64,000 bases of DNA, taken from NCBI RefSeq assembly GCF_027172205.1, contig NC_070614.1, positions 48,362,001 through 48,426,000 on the forward strand. The letters are read 5' to 3'. The stretch is from Podarcis raffonei. Lineage: Eukaryota > Chordata > Lepidosauria > Squamata > Lacertidae. The translations under genes and the position numbers were made by a program. The notes beneath the pieces were generated by a model. It ran no database searches and had not been told where the DNA came from. It was given only the letters and a program-made list of their open reading frames with translations. Position 1 is the first letter of the stretch, and each line of letters begins with the position of its first letter. Of this stretch, positions 49,001 through 59,996 are shown piece after piece.

Positions 49001-49162
49001 CTGCTTAGGGTAAGTGAACTGAGAAACAATCCCACCAATGACAAGGGCTTCTGCTTGGCACCACTCATGCTGAACAGGGATGGGATCGTTCATGGAGCAC
49101 TTGATATCTACTTTGCACATCATGGGAGGTAGCAGAAGTAGGAAGAACAACAGCCACAACAT
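43081..49162 (-). CDS. V2R: V2R gene D: vomeronasal type-2 receptor, six exons, apparently intact
   Basis: Exons in gene order: 48951-49162, 46955-47246, 45817-46680, 45298-45525, 44850-44976 and 43081-43994, all with GT/AG sites, assembling to 878 residues. The signal peptide is [18 protein letters not shown]. The flytrap region contains [16 protein letters not shown] and [18 protein letters not shown]. Exon 4 is 6 nt longer than in A-C ([14 protein letters not shown]), a length shared with E. Exon 5 reads [16 protein letters not shown]. Exon 6 carries [19 protein letters not shown], then [17 protein letters not shown]. It is clearly diverged from the B/C pair. Confidence 0.92.
48209..48525. 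mobile_element. TA-flanked DNA transposon remnant, type 'CCGTATTTTTCGC', copy 2
   Basis: The left end ccgaattttccgctctataa and right end ttatagagcgaaaaatacgg form an inverted pair with TA flanks. It lies in intron 1 of V2R D. It is half the length of the copy at 15441-16058. Confidence 0.7.
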
Positions 49163-52018
49163 CCGGGTAGCAAAGCTTTTCGCTGGACAAATGCTCTCCT
49201 ATAACGGTTCATAGGAGCTTCCTGACTTAAAAACTGTACATTTGATGGTGCCTAGCTCTGTCAATAAACTGCTATCTATATCAGTTTTTCAGTACAGTAT
49301 CAACAACGATACAGATGCGTGCTTTGAGTACTAGCAGAGATTGCCAACATTTTAATTCCAAGTCTGGTTGATAAGGGGAGGGGGGAAATGGGAAATATCC
49401 TAAATGAAACTGACAGAGCCCTGCTTGCCTCTTGCCCTTACTTTTGCTCTCCATGGCAAACAGGTTTATTTAGAGCCACTTCCAGAGTTGTTTCTTGATC
49501 ATTTTCTCCTGTTGTCTAGGAAAGCTTAGGAGCTTTGGGACAGGTGAACAAATTATAGTGATTTGGATACCTGCAGGCAAAGATAATTAGTTCTTTAGAT
49601 TTGTGTGACACTTTTAATACCAAAGATCTCATTTGTGTGTTTTTCCCAGATCTGAAGCCAAGAATCATTTGGTCCTTATGGAATAAGAAGTGGCAGGTGG
49701 TTATGAGATTCTCATAGGGAGCAATAACTCACAAACAAGAGAAAGGAATCTGTACAATGTAACTAACTTCATAGAAGTTTTTATACATGCATATAGAGAG
49801 CATATGCTTTAAGTGACACTGCTGCTTCATCAGCCACTGAGTTGGAAATGGGGAGCACAAGGTGGAAAAGACAGATAAAAGTTGTCCAAGAAGACAAAAC
49901 CTGGAGTTGTTAAATGGACAATAGTTGTATAAATTAATGTAGAATCTTTGCAGTGACCAAAGGAATGTTAATCTCTGATAAGCCCCTGCCATGGATATTA
50001 GAGAAATATAAATGGTGACCCAAGAAGTCTTTGCTCTGGTGTCTATTGTATCTTTTTATTTCGTTTAAATAAACCTTCCTTGAGCTCTTGCTCTTAAATA
50101 GCTGGTTTAATCTTTGCTTCATTATTGGATTGCTGTCCATGATCTCACAGGAATATTGATAAAGAATGAAATTACATTATAGCTAGCATCTCACTTATAA
50201 ATCCCCTCTGCATTTTACTTCTTTTTTATAAATATTTTTTATTAATTTTCAATTGCTAAAATCCAATATAAACCACACTCTTTTAATACCAAATTACAAT
50301 TCAAATTCAAATATATGTCAATTAAAAATTCAATTACAATTCAAATTCAAATATATGTCAATTCAAATTCAAATATATGTCAATTAAAAAGCCATTTATA
50401 CGTTTGGTCTCCTGCATGCTAGATTTCAAGGCAAGATGATTTTATTTCATCCTGCTTCCGAATTCTTATTTAATCTAATTACATTCCATCTTGATCTTAG
50501 TCACTTAGCAGCAGCTATAGAGTTTTTGACTTCCATTTGTATTAACACATTTAATAATTTTTATTTCTGCAAGAGGAGTTCTGTATCCTTTATAATTCCT
50601 GTGTGTGATATTTGTTTTATATTTGTATTTATTTATTTATTTATTTATTTTGTCCATGCTGTTTCTTTATTCTTCCTGGTCTCCATCATGTCCTGCACAG
50701 CATCACTACCTCCACTCTTTCTTTTTCTTTGTTCCTTTACTATTATCTACGGAGTGAACTGAACAACACTAAAAGGACTTGGAATTCAATTTACTGTGTT
50801 ACAAACTTAATGCGTTCCGGAGGTCCGTTCTTAACCTGAAACTGTTCTTAACTAGAGGCGTGCTTTTGCTAATGGGGCCTCTTGCTGCCACTGTGCTGCT
50901 GGCACACGATTTCCGTTCTTATCCTGGGGCAAAGTTCTCAACTCGAGGTAACTCTTCCAGGTTAGCGGAGTTTGTAACCTGAAGCGTTTGTAACCTGAGG
51001 CATTTGTAATTTGAAACACCACTGTAATTACAACTGCCCATTTATCTTCAGTTGAACAGAGAGATGAAAGGAATCTGGAAATTTGCCAAGGAACTGATAA
51101 GGTTCATTACTGAGCCATTGGCAGTATGACAGATCACTCTTCTTCCTAGGCTGAGAGGGGAAATTGCAGAAACGGGTTATTTACTGGGATAGAGTGACTT
51201 TTGCAGCCGTTGTTAAAGTTGCAAAACAACTAAGCATGGGACTGAATGAGGGAGAAATCTCTGGAACAACAATGGAATATCAGCTCCGCTCAAGGAATGA
51301 CGGATTATAGCAACAACCAGGAAAAGACAGACATTTTTACATTTTACAAGGACAGGAAGAAACACCATAGACAGAATAAATGTCACACACAGGAAGAAAA
51401 AGGATATAGTCTGAGATCCTCACTTGTAATTTCATAAATTATTTAATGTGTCAACACGAATAGAAGTTATAAATATTGCAGCTGTTGTATAATAAGGTTA
51501 ACAGATTTTTTTCAATGAATCCAGGGAAACTTTTCAACTTCCTATTAAATTGATTTGTAAATCTGGGAACTGTCGCTGGGAAATGGGGACGTCTGTTAAC
51601 CTTATTGTATAAGGGATTGTTATTATGACTGGAATGTAATTGAATCAAAAAGATTTTGGAATGCAGAAACAAAGAAAATAATCAAATCATCAATTCCAGC
51701 ACAGGGGGGGACACATTATGTAAATTATATAATTTGGTAAAATGGTTGATATTGGTAATTGTATTATAAATTGGTATTGTTATAATTAGGCAGTTATTGG
51801 ATTATAATTGAAAATTAATAAAAAAAAAATTATCAAAAGATCTCTGGCAGTATATTTACCTGCTTCATTCAAATGGACTTGGCAGTAAATAGTCAAGATG
51901 CATGTTAAATTTGCTTTCAGGATCAAACCAGTAACTATGCACATTTATTGAAGAAAAAGGAGGACGTAGGTTCTGTATTCCCACCCACCCCAAAATAATA
52001 CAAGGGAAGAGTATGTAA
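49163..52018. other. Intergenic region between V2R D and V2R E
   Basis: No gene was seen. It holds AT-rich L1-like 3' ends (about 50222-50640 antisense and 51440-51835 sense, each with an A/T tail), a tandem 'caattcaaattcaaatatat' repeat at 50298-50388, and the MITE at 50798-51024. Confidence 0.5.
50798..51024. mobile_element. TA-flanked MITE copy
   Basis: The interior 'ttcttaacctgaaactgttc' and 'gcgtttgtaacctgaggca' match the copy at 3446-3669. The right end caccactg is followed by TA; the left end is eroded (ctgtgttacaaac). Confidence 0.6.
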
Positions 52019-52020
52019 TG

Positions 52021-52080
52021 ACAATGATGTAGCATTTAGTTGAAAAGATGAAAAGCAACAACCCAGCACTGGAAGCTAAG
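52021..52080 (-). pseudogene. Relic of a V2R exon 6 3' end
   Basis: 'acaatgatgtagcatttag' and 'acccagcactggaagctaag' match the plus-strand image of exon 6 3' coding sequence in D, E and F (KCYII and SSAGLLG region), with a small internal insertion. It lies 450 bp beyond the stop of gene E, in the same orientation. It is a leftover of a further V2R copy or of an unequal exchange. Confidence 0.7.
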
Positions 52081-55000
52081 AGTTCCCTGGGAAGAGGGAC
52101 TAGTTGTTAACTCACTCTGGAAATCCTAGCTCTGTGAATAAGTATCTCCTAACATCTCTCAGCATCCTTAAAAAATGCAGTTGCAAGGATTCTTTGGGAG
52201 AAACAGTGCTATGATACAGCTTTAAACATATAGTACAAATGAGGTAGCTTAAGAAATAAATAAATGAAAACAATAAAATAAAAGCAGTACAATAAATAAT
52301 AATGAGAACATCACTCTGAGAATTTAGAGCAATTAGTGCAAACCATTTTGCAGGGATCCTGGCAACAGTCAGTGTAAAAAGAGAGAGCTCATCCATTGTG
52401 CAGAAGTTAGTTTCTGAAAACATGCTTTAAGTGGGATGTTTTTGAGGCAGGCCCCTCACCTACTAATTAAACTAAAAATACTTTGCCAACATAGCAATAT
52501 AGTAGAAGAATAAAAGTCTGATCCTTTAAACATTTTTTCTTATTAGTTGTTCTCTGTTGTTCAGCTGGGGCCTGAACAAAATGATATAGCACTTAGGGGC
52601 AAAAGTGCAACCCAGTAACCCAGCACTGGAAGCTAAGATGGAGAAAATCTCCACAGCTACCATGTCTTTCCCTCTTGTACTCAGGTAGGTAGGAACAAAG
52701 GACAACCACACACTGCAAAAGACCAACATGCTGAATGTAATGAACTTCGCTTCATTAAAACTATCTGGTAACTTGCGGGCAAGGAATGCCACAGTGAAGC
52801 TGGAAATGGCCAACAAGCCCATGTAACCCAAGACACAGTAAAACATGGCGACTGACCCTTCATTACATTGCACAATGATTTCTCCAGTTACCGAGTGCAT
52901 GTCTAAATCAGGGAAAGGGGGAGAGGTTGCCAACCATGAGGTACAAATACTTGCCTGAATGAGGGAACAGGAAAGGACCACAGAATGTGCCTGTCTTTTC
53001 CCTACCCACTTCCGCATGTTGGACCCAGGTTTTGTGGCCATGAAAGCTATCACCACAGTGATGGTTTTGGCCAATACACAAGAAACAGCCACTGAGAAGA
53101 TGATACCAAACACTGTTTGTCTGAGAAGGCAGGTCACTTTCCCAGGTTTGCCAAGAAATAGGAAGGAAGATAGGAAGCAGAGCAGGAGGGAAATGAGGAG
53201 GGTATAGGTGAGGCCTTGGTTGTTGGCTTTGACAATGGGTGTATCTTTGTGCTTAATAAAAGTTGCTAAAACCACAACCGTGATCATGGAAACTGAAATA
53301 GCAACCGTGGCAAATGTGATCCCTAGAGGTTCATCATAAGATAGGAAAGTTGTAACTTTAGTGATACATTCATTGTTGTCCTTGTTTGGAAATTGGTCTT
53401 CTGGGCATCTGAAGCAGTAAGCCATATCTGAAAGATAGAGGATTCTCATTTTAGCTTGTGGGCATTTTATAGACTGTTCTCTAATCTACCTTCTTGACTT
53501 CTTCTTGAAAGTTTGGGATGTGTCAGTAGTGATATGAAAATGAATTCCAATTTTGCTCAATAATGTTTGTCAGGTGTGTGCATCAGTGATGTGTACTTCC
53601 TGAATTACAAGAGGAATATGGGTGAATCAGGTGAGGTTTTCACATGCAGAAGTCAAATGACATTATTAATAAGCCTTTTTGGAGCAGATCAGGGACTACT
53701 TGAAAACTTAATTCACTTTGAAGACTCAGATTTTTAATCAATTGCACTTGTTTTTAAAATGAAACCTAGGTGAATAGAGAAATGTCATGAGCTGGACCAA
53801 CCCCACCAATGGCCCTTAGGCAATGAAGTCCCTGATTGTATTTCATTTTCCCTACCCCAATCTTTTCTGGACACCCATGATCATTATGCTGCCCGCTTCT
53901 GCTATGAGAATCAATATAGTGCTTTCTCTTTATCAAAGTGACTCCATCCCCTAAACAGAAGGTGCCCATCCACCAATGACCCTTGGTAAGATCATGGGAC
54001 ATTTCTCTCACCTCAAACTTTTCTGCTGGTCCATAGCCATTTTCCTAGTTCCTTTCCCCCATGCAATGAATAGCTTGCTTCCAAGAAGAAGAGACTGTGT
54101 TCCAAAAATTTCTGTGTTTGGCAGGAGGCCACCTTCCACCAATGATCTTTGGAGTTGCAGGGCCCTTCTTAGTGGGAGACATTTCACTCTCCCTAGTCTT
54201 TTCAGTGGTTATATGTTCCTTTTCCAACCCCCCAACCCCTGGAAATTGTTGACTGTCCTTGTGGAAGGACCACAGCAGCTATCAGGAGGGACCATGCTAG
54301 ATGTTTGAACCAAACTATAGCAGTAAAGAAAAGACAAAAAATAAAATTAAAATAAAACTATTGGATATAGCTGCCCACAATTGGAAAGCTTTATCCACTC
54401 TGTTAAATTTTCCACATTTCCTCATTCTTTCCTGGAGGACCATGATATTTACCCCTTGTCACCCCCTTTTTCTATGCAGTTTAATGCACATATCTCTTTC
54501 TGCCAATGGAAAGAAGTTGTATTCCCAATAATCTGTGTGCAGGCGAGGAGAGTTGTTTAGGGCATTGTGAATTATCACAGAAACCTTGAACCTGGCCAGG
54601 GGGAACAGGGGGAAAGTGCAGCACTCTCAGAAGAGTAACCTGTTACCAGTACCTCCTCCTATGAGCAGTCTGGTCACTGCATTCTAAGCTAACTGCATCT
54701 TCCAGACCAGATACAAGTGTTGCCCCACATGAAAAGCATTCCAGTAACCAACTCTTGAGGTTATCAGTGCATGGACCATTGTGGTCAGGATATTTTGCTC
54801 TGGGAATGGTTGCAGCAAGAGCTCAAAGAAAGCACGCTTAACCACAGAGGTCATTTGGGCTCAATGACAGAAATGGATCACAGAGGTCCCTCACTCTGCA
54901 GACTTGCTACTGCAGAAGGACTGCAACCCCATCCAGAACAGGTGGTTTACCTGTCTCCAGGACATGGAGACCACCCACAAGACCTCTGTCTTTCTAGGAT

Positions 55001-55590
55001 TCAAGCTTTGTTTATTGACCCTCACCTAGTTCCCACTGCTTCCAAGGCTTGCATCCACCTCTGGTCCAGGGCTTTCACAGCCTCTCCTGAATCAGATACA
55101 ATTGGATCAAAAACCTGTGGCTCTTAAACCCATAATATTGGCTCATGTTTTCATTCTGGATTGACTTCCCAGATATTCACATTGTGGCCATTTTCCACCT
55201 GCCAATGATCATCTGACACAACTATTCTATGTGATGGTAAAATTGGAGCACTGTATCACTTACCAGTCTGGTTTGAAATCTCCCCTTCTGGGCATGTAAC
55301 ACAATCGTAGCAGCAAAATAACCAGGGAGGCAGTGTTCATTACACACAGAAATGGGGAGCACCTATCCACAGGCATGAAAAGAGTTGTAATTAGGGAATT
55401 AATGGTGAAAGGTAGATAGAGGATATCTGTATAAAAATTAAGGAGGAGGAGGGCAGGCAGGAGAACACCCCTGACAACACCAATAGTTTAGTTAGCAGAA
55501 AACTCACAAAGAGTGAGTCATTGTTATTTTAAATTCCACATGTATGCAGGCACACACATGCATATTTAGCAAGATTTACGTGCAGCAAAT

Positions 55591-55890
55591 GGACGGGTGG
55601 CACTGTGGTCTAAACCACAGAGCCTAGGGCTTGCCAATCAGAAGGTCAGCGGTTCGAATCCCCACGATGGGGTGAGCTCCCATTGTTTGGTCTCAGCTCC
55701 TACACACCTAGCAGTTCAAAAGCACATCAAAGTGCAAGTAGATAAATAGGTACCGCTCCAGCAGGAGGGTAAACGGCGGAAGCTGTCTGCGGACAAACGC
55801 TGGCTCCCTAGGCCAATAGAGTGAGATGAGTGCCGCAACCCCAGAGTCATTTGCGACTGGAGCTAACGGTTGGGGTACCTTTACCTTTAC
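55591..55890 (+). mobile_element. Sauria SINE, internally deleted
   Basis: The tRNA-like head 'ggtctaaaccacagagccta' and B box 'ggtcagcggttcgaatcc' lead to the tail 'acctttacctttac'. The segment normally between 'aaacggc' and 'ggaagctgtctgcgg' is missing. A target duplication, TGCAGCAAA, flanks it (55581-55589 and 55892-55900). It lies in intron 4 of V2R E. Confidence 0.88.
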
Positions 55891-56424
55891 ATGCAGCAAA
55901 ATATTTTAAAAGTAATGTGCTTAGAATGGTATCTCCAGGTTGGAAAGGGTGTAGAGAAAGCTAAGAATCTGGCCCAAATAAAAAAACTTAGCTGACTATT
56001 CAAAGTTAGAACTCTGGTCTAAAATGCTGGAGGGTCCCCATGACACCTTGGCTGCAACCCCTTAAGCACATGCCTTCATCCAGCCATACCAGAACCATAC
56101 CTGGTTGAAAGCACTGTGCCAGGCAATCATATCTTCATGAATTATTAGTTCTCTTCCTCCAGGAACATCTGGGTCAATCCAACCAACTTTTACTCTCTGG
56201 AAGGAGTTGTTTGGGAATGTGACAATGTTCATGATGTCAACTCCACCTCCCATTTCCCTTTCAGCATTAAAGGAAAATGTTTCACCAGCTGAGTTGTTAA
56301 ATGCAATGTATTCAAGAAAGTGATGGAGCTAATAGGATGAGTTAGGAAATAAAATGTTTCAAAGAGAGGAAAAGAAGGGGCAGTATAAACCAATTAGATA
56401 CTTCATCTTTACTGATTACAGCTA

Positions 56425-56660
56425 CAGTGGTACCTCGGGTTACATACGCTTCAGGTTACATACGCTTCAGGTTACAGACTCCGTTAACCCAGAAATACTG
56501 CTTCAGGTTAAGAGCTTTGCTTCAGGATGAGAACAGAAATTGTGCTCTGGTGGGGCAGTAGGAGGCCCCATTAGCTAAAGTGGTGCTTCAGGTTAAGAAC
56601 AGTTTCAGGTTAAGAATGGACCTCCGGAACGAATTAAGTACTTAACCCAAGGTACCACTG
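56425..56660. mobile_element. TA-flanked MITE, well preserved copy
   Basis: The ends cagtggtacctcgggttac and cccaaggtaccactg are flanked by TA. The interior is nearly palindromic, with 'gttacatacgcttcaggtta' on one arm and 'cttcaggttaagaacagttt' on the other. It is the best copy of this family in the window. Confidence 0.75.
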
Positions 56661-57404
56661 TATTATATCGGGGTAGCTAACATAGTCCCCTCAAATGTTG
56701 TTGGACTTCAGCTCTCATCAGCCCCAACCAATATGGCCAATGGTCAGATCTGATGGGAGCCAGAGACCATATCACATGGGGAGGGGGGTTTACAGGTTCC
56801 TCTTCCTTGTTTTAAGCATCTTCTGTGACATACAATTGCTACATAGATGTAGATAGATTCCATGCACTTTGGTTTTGAGTTAAAATGTGTTAAAAATAGT
56901 GAAAGTAGGAGCCAAATCTGTGTCTCACTTTCTGCTTTCTTTCACTCATGAACATAAACAGTTTGTATTTGCCAATTCCAATTAAATATAAACCAATAAT
57001 GTTTTCAAGGAATAAAATATGCAACCATGTTTCATCAGTTATTATTCAAGGAGAAAGTTGGGTGCACCAATATGTTCAGGAAAATGGAGATATTCTGTTG
57101 TGGGAACGTTACCTGCCAAGGTTGCAGATCTTGAAGGTGCTTCCCATTGGTTCTCTGCTTGGATCGAGATAAGTTCATCATGCAAAGCATGAGCCAAAGC
57201 ATAAACACCATTATACATACTATAGCTGTGGCCAGTCATGAGCAGCTCAAAGTTTGGGGCAGGAAGATTCTCCAGCTTCTCCAGCCCAGTACATGTTTCC
57301 CCAATAAAATAAAATTATAGCTGTAAGCTACCTTGAGTCCCTGTCAGGGGAAAAGGTGGGACAGAACAGCAGCAACATCAACCACAACTGTGATCAGGAA
57401 CATA

Positions 57405-57764
57405 AAGGTAAAGGTAAAGGTACCCCTGCCTGTACGGGCCAGTCTTGCCAGACTCTAGGGTTGTGCGCTCATCTCACTCTATAGGCCGGGAGCCAGCGCT
57501 GTCCGCAGACACTTCCGGGTCACGTGGCCAGCGTGACAAGCTGCATCTGGCGAGCCAGCGCAGCACACGGAACGCCGTTTACCTTCCTGCCGGAGCGGTC
57601 CCTATTTATCTACTTGCACCCGGGGGTGCTTTCGAACTGCTAGGTTGGCAGGCGCTGGGACCGAGCAGCGGGAGCGCACCCCGCCGCGGGGATTCGAACC
57701 ACCGACCTTTTGATTGGCAAGCCCTAGGCGCTGAGGCTTTTACCCACAGCGCCACCAGCGTCCC
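57405..57764 (-). mobile_element. Full-length Sauria SINE with perfect TSD
   Basis: Antisense copy: the tail 'aaaggtaaaggtaaaggta' is at the left and the tRNA-like head, with its promoter boxes, at the right. The 13-bp target duplication GATCAGGAACATA is perfect (57392-57404 and 57765-57777), pointing to a recent insertion. It lies where exon 2 of V2R E would be expected. Confidence 0.92.
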
Positions 57765-59047
57765 GATCAGGAACATACCAGAGAGTAAATCCTATTGAAC
57801 TCAGTGGAACTTACTTTTCATTAAAAAAAAATGCTTAGGATTGCAGTGTAAGGCTGCACAGTCTTTACATTGGGAGTAAGCTGCATCAAATACAGTGAGA
57901 CTTACTTGTGAGTATACATGTAAAGGCTTGCAGTGTAAGGCTTAATTTATAATAAAGGAAGAAACACTCCACACATTTCCTTAAAAAATTGCTGGCCACT
58001 GAAGCATGGCAATTAAATAATTTAAAGTGGATTGATTACATTTTCCTTCAAAATGATAGGAAGGGATTCATAGGTGAGCTTCATAATTTCCTTCATTTGG
58101 TACAGATATTTTATTTTCAGTATAAACAGGACTCCTTTTTTGCACCTACACACACGCATAAAGCAGGTGCTCCTGCTCCCAAAAGGACAGGAGTGGGGAG
58201 GTCTGATCATTCCACCACTTGTTCTCCAAGACGTGGAGGAGAGGAAAAAGGAAAACCAGGACATTCCAGGATCAAATCAGATACGGAATGACTTCTGTAA
58301 TTCCGGGACTCTCTCTTTATTCTCACACTTTTGGGAACTGTTTTGAGCCAGCAGTATTTTCCTTAGTACAGTTCCATTCGTGAGGCAACTGGAAGAATGG
58401 AGGAAAGTTCCACCCCCCCTCACCCTAAGTTCCCTAGGCTTGGATGATCTATCCCCCAAATTTACCATGCTGAACCTTTTCAGTTCTTAATGAACTGGGT
58501 CCTAATCCTGCATCAATACTCTATAATCACATACTTATGCATTGCCTCAATATTATGCGAAGATGGATATCTTTCTGCTACTACTTTCTGTTCCTATTGG
58601 ACAAACACCTGTGTTAGTGTATCTTTCTTTGTGAACGGACTCACACTTAACCAGAATAGAAATGGACTGAAGGAAATACAGTTCATAGATTTTATAGAAA
58701 AGTTACATACTGCTGCTTATATGCAAATGTGATCAACATAAAGAATAATGCATAATCTCTCTCACCACCCTCATTCCATTCTAAAATGAAAATAGTTTTC
58801 ATCGTAGGAGATTAAGTCAATATTTGTCTTACTCTGGAATGCCAAACAGGTTTTGAAAAGGATGTTCATTGAATAAAATTTCTTCTGTAGGATAAGAGAT
58901 CAGAGAAGCCATCCCACCAATGAGAAGCCCACCTGGTTGGTACCACTCATGTGGAACAAGGAGGGGATCACTTTCAGGGCACTCCATAGTATCGGCTTTG
59001 TACATCATATGCAGCAGCAAAAGTAGGAACTTAAGTAGCCAAAACAT

Positions 59048-59996
59048 CCTGACAACAAAGCTTCCCTCTCCACACAGACACTCTCTGTTTTCATCTGTAG
59101 TAGCAACTTGACTTAGACATGTAGTACCAGCTGGTGCTAGTATACTTTGCTAATACACTTCTTACTTAAGAGATATGTATCAGTCAGATGTTTGGCATCA
59201 TTGGGAGTACAAATGCATCCTCTGAGTATGAGCAGAGATGGCCATCACACACGTCTGGCTGATAGAAGGTGTGGGGGGGGGATAAAGGGGGAATTGTCTG
59301 AAATGAGAGTGACAGGGCTCTGCCTGCCTTTTGCCCCTATTCCCAACAAGCTATGGACTAGGGAGATATTCATAACCACTTTCAGGCTTGCTTGTTGATG
59401 GTTTCCTAGTGTCCTCTAGAAAAACGTCTACAGCTTTGGGCAGGTGAGAAAATTACAATGATTTCCACGATCCCAGCGGAGAACAATTAGTGATTTAGTG
59501 TTTCAGTCCTGAGTGTGTTTTTCCTATAGAAAAACTATTACTGTGAGGCCTGTCTACACTGTGGGGGCAGCACTGAGGAACATGCTCACTGTGCCACAAC
59601 CCCTTAAAATTCAAGATGTTGGTCACAACAGAGTTGTGTCCAGCTCCTAAAGGTAACGGAGGGTGTGAGTCCCTGCCTTCTCTGTCAGTCCCAACAAATG
59701 TCAGAACCCCAGCGAGACTCTCCTACTTTCAGAGACCATCACTTCTCAAATGGAAACTGAGAGCTTTCTTTTAAGGCTATTTGGCAGAAATCCAAACAGC
59801 AGTCAATATAAAAGAAGAAACCCAATCCATTGCATAAAAGTCAGCTGCTGGCAATACATAACATAGCTTTTCTTGGATGTTTTTTGAGGCAGGCCCCTCA
59901 CCTACTAATCAAACCATAATTAATGCTATATTAACACCCAAAATCCTAAAACATATACCTTACCAACCGAGTAGAAAAAATAAACAAGGTGGATTC
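59048..59996. other. Intergenic region between V2R E and V2R F
   Basis: No exon or clear mobile element was seen. The 3' flank of gene F at 59890-59930 ('aggcccctcacctactaat') matches that of gene E at 52453-52470, showing shared ancestry of the two 3' flanks. Confidence 0.5.

Larger units (their letters stand above)
52526..59047 (-). pseudogene. V2R gene E: disrupted vomeronasal type-2 receptor
   Basis: Retained parts in gene order: exon 1 58833-59047 (MFWLLKFLLLLLHMMYKA, open), a 3' piece of exon 3 57113 to about 57299, exon 4 56101-56328 (open, 76 codons), exon 5 55264-55362 and exon 6 52526-53427 (open, 299 residues plus stop). Exon 2 and the first three quarters or so of exon 3 are absent. 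The exon 3 piece lacks 2 bp after ALAHALH, shifting frame away from LQDLQPWQ. Exon 5 is 99 nt instead of 127, a 28-bp loss over the [10 protein letters not shown] segment. Intron 5 is unusually long (1.8 kb). A receptor cannot be made, although exon 6 is well kept and close to that of F. Confidence 0.88.

Noticed and set aside
54560-55130. Possible exon cluster in the long intron 5 of V2R E
   Set aside because: The 118-codon frame at 54771-55127 has no recognisable domain and the sequence looks like a decayed dispersed repeat; I could not assign it.
57445-57798. A 117-codon plus-strand frame
   Set aside because: It is entirely the antisense of a Sauria SINE.
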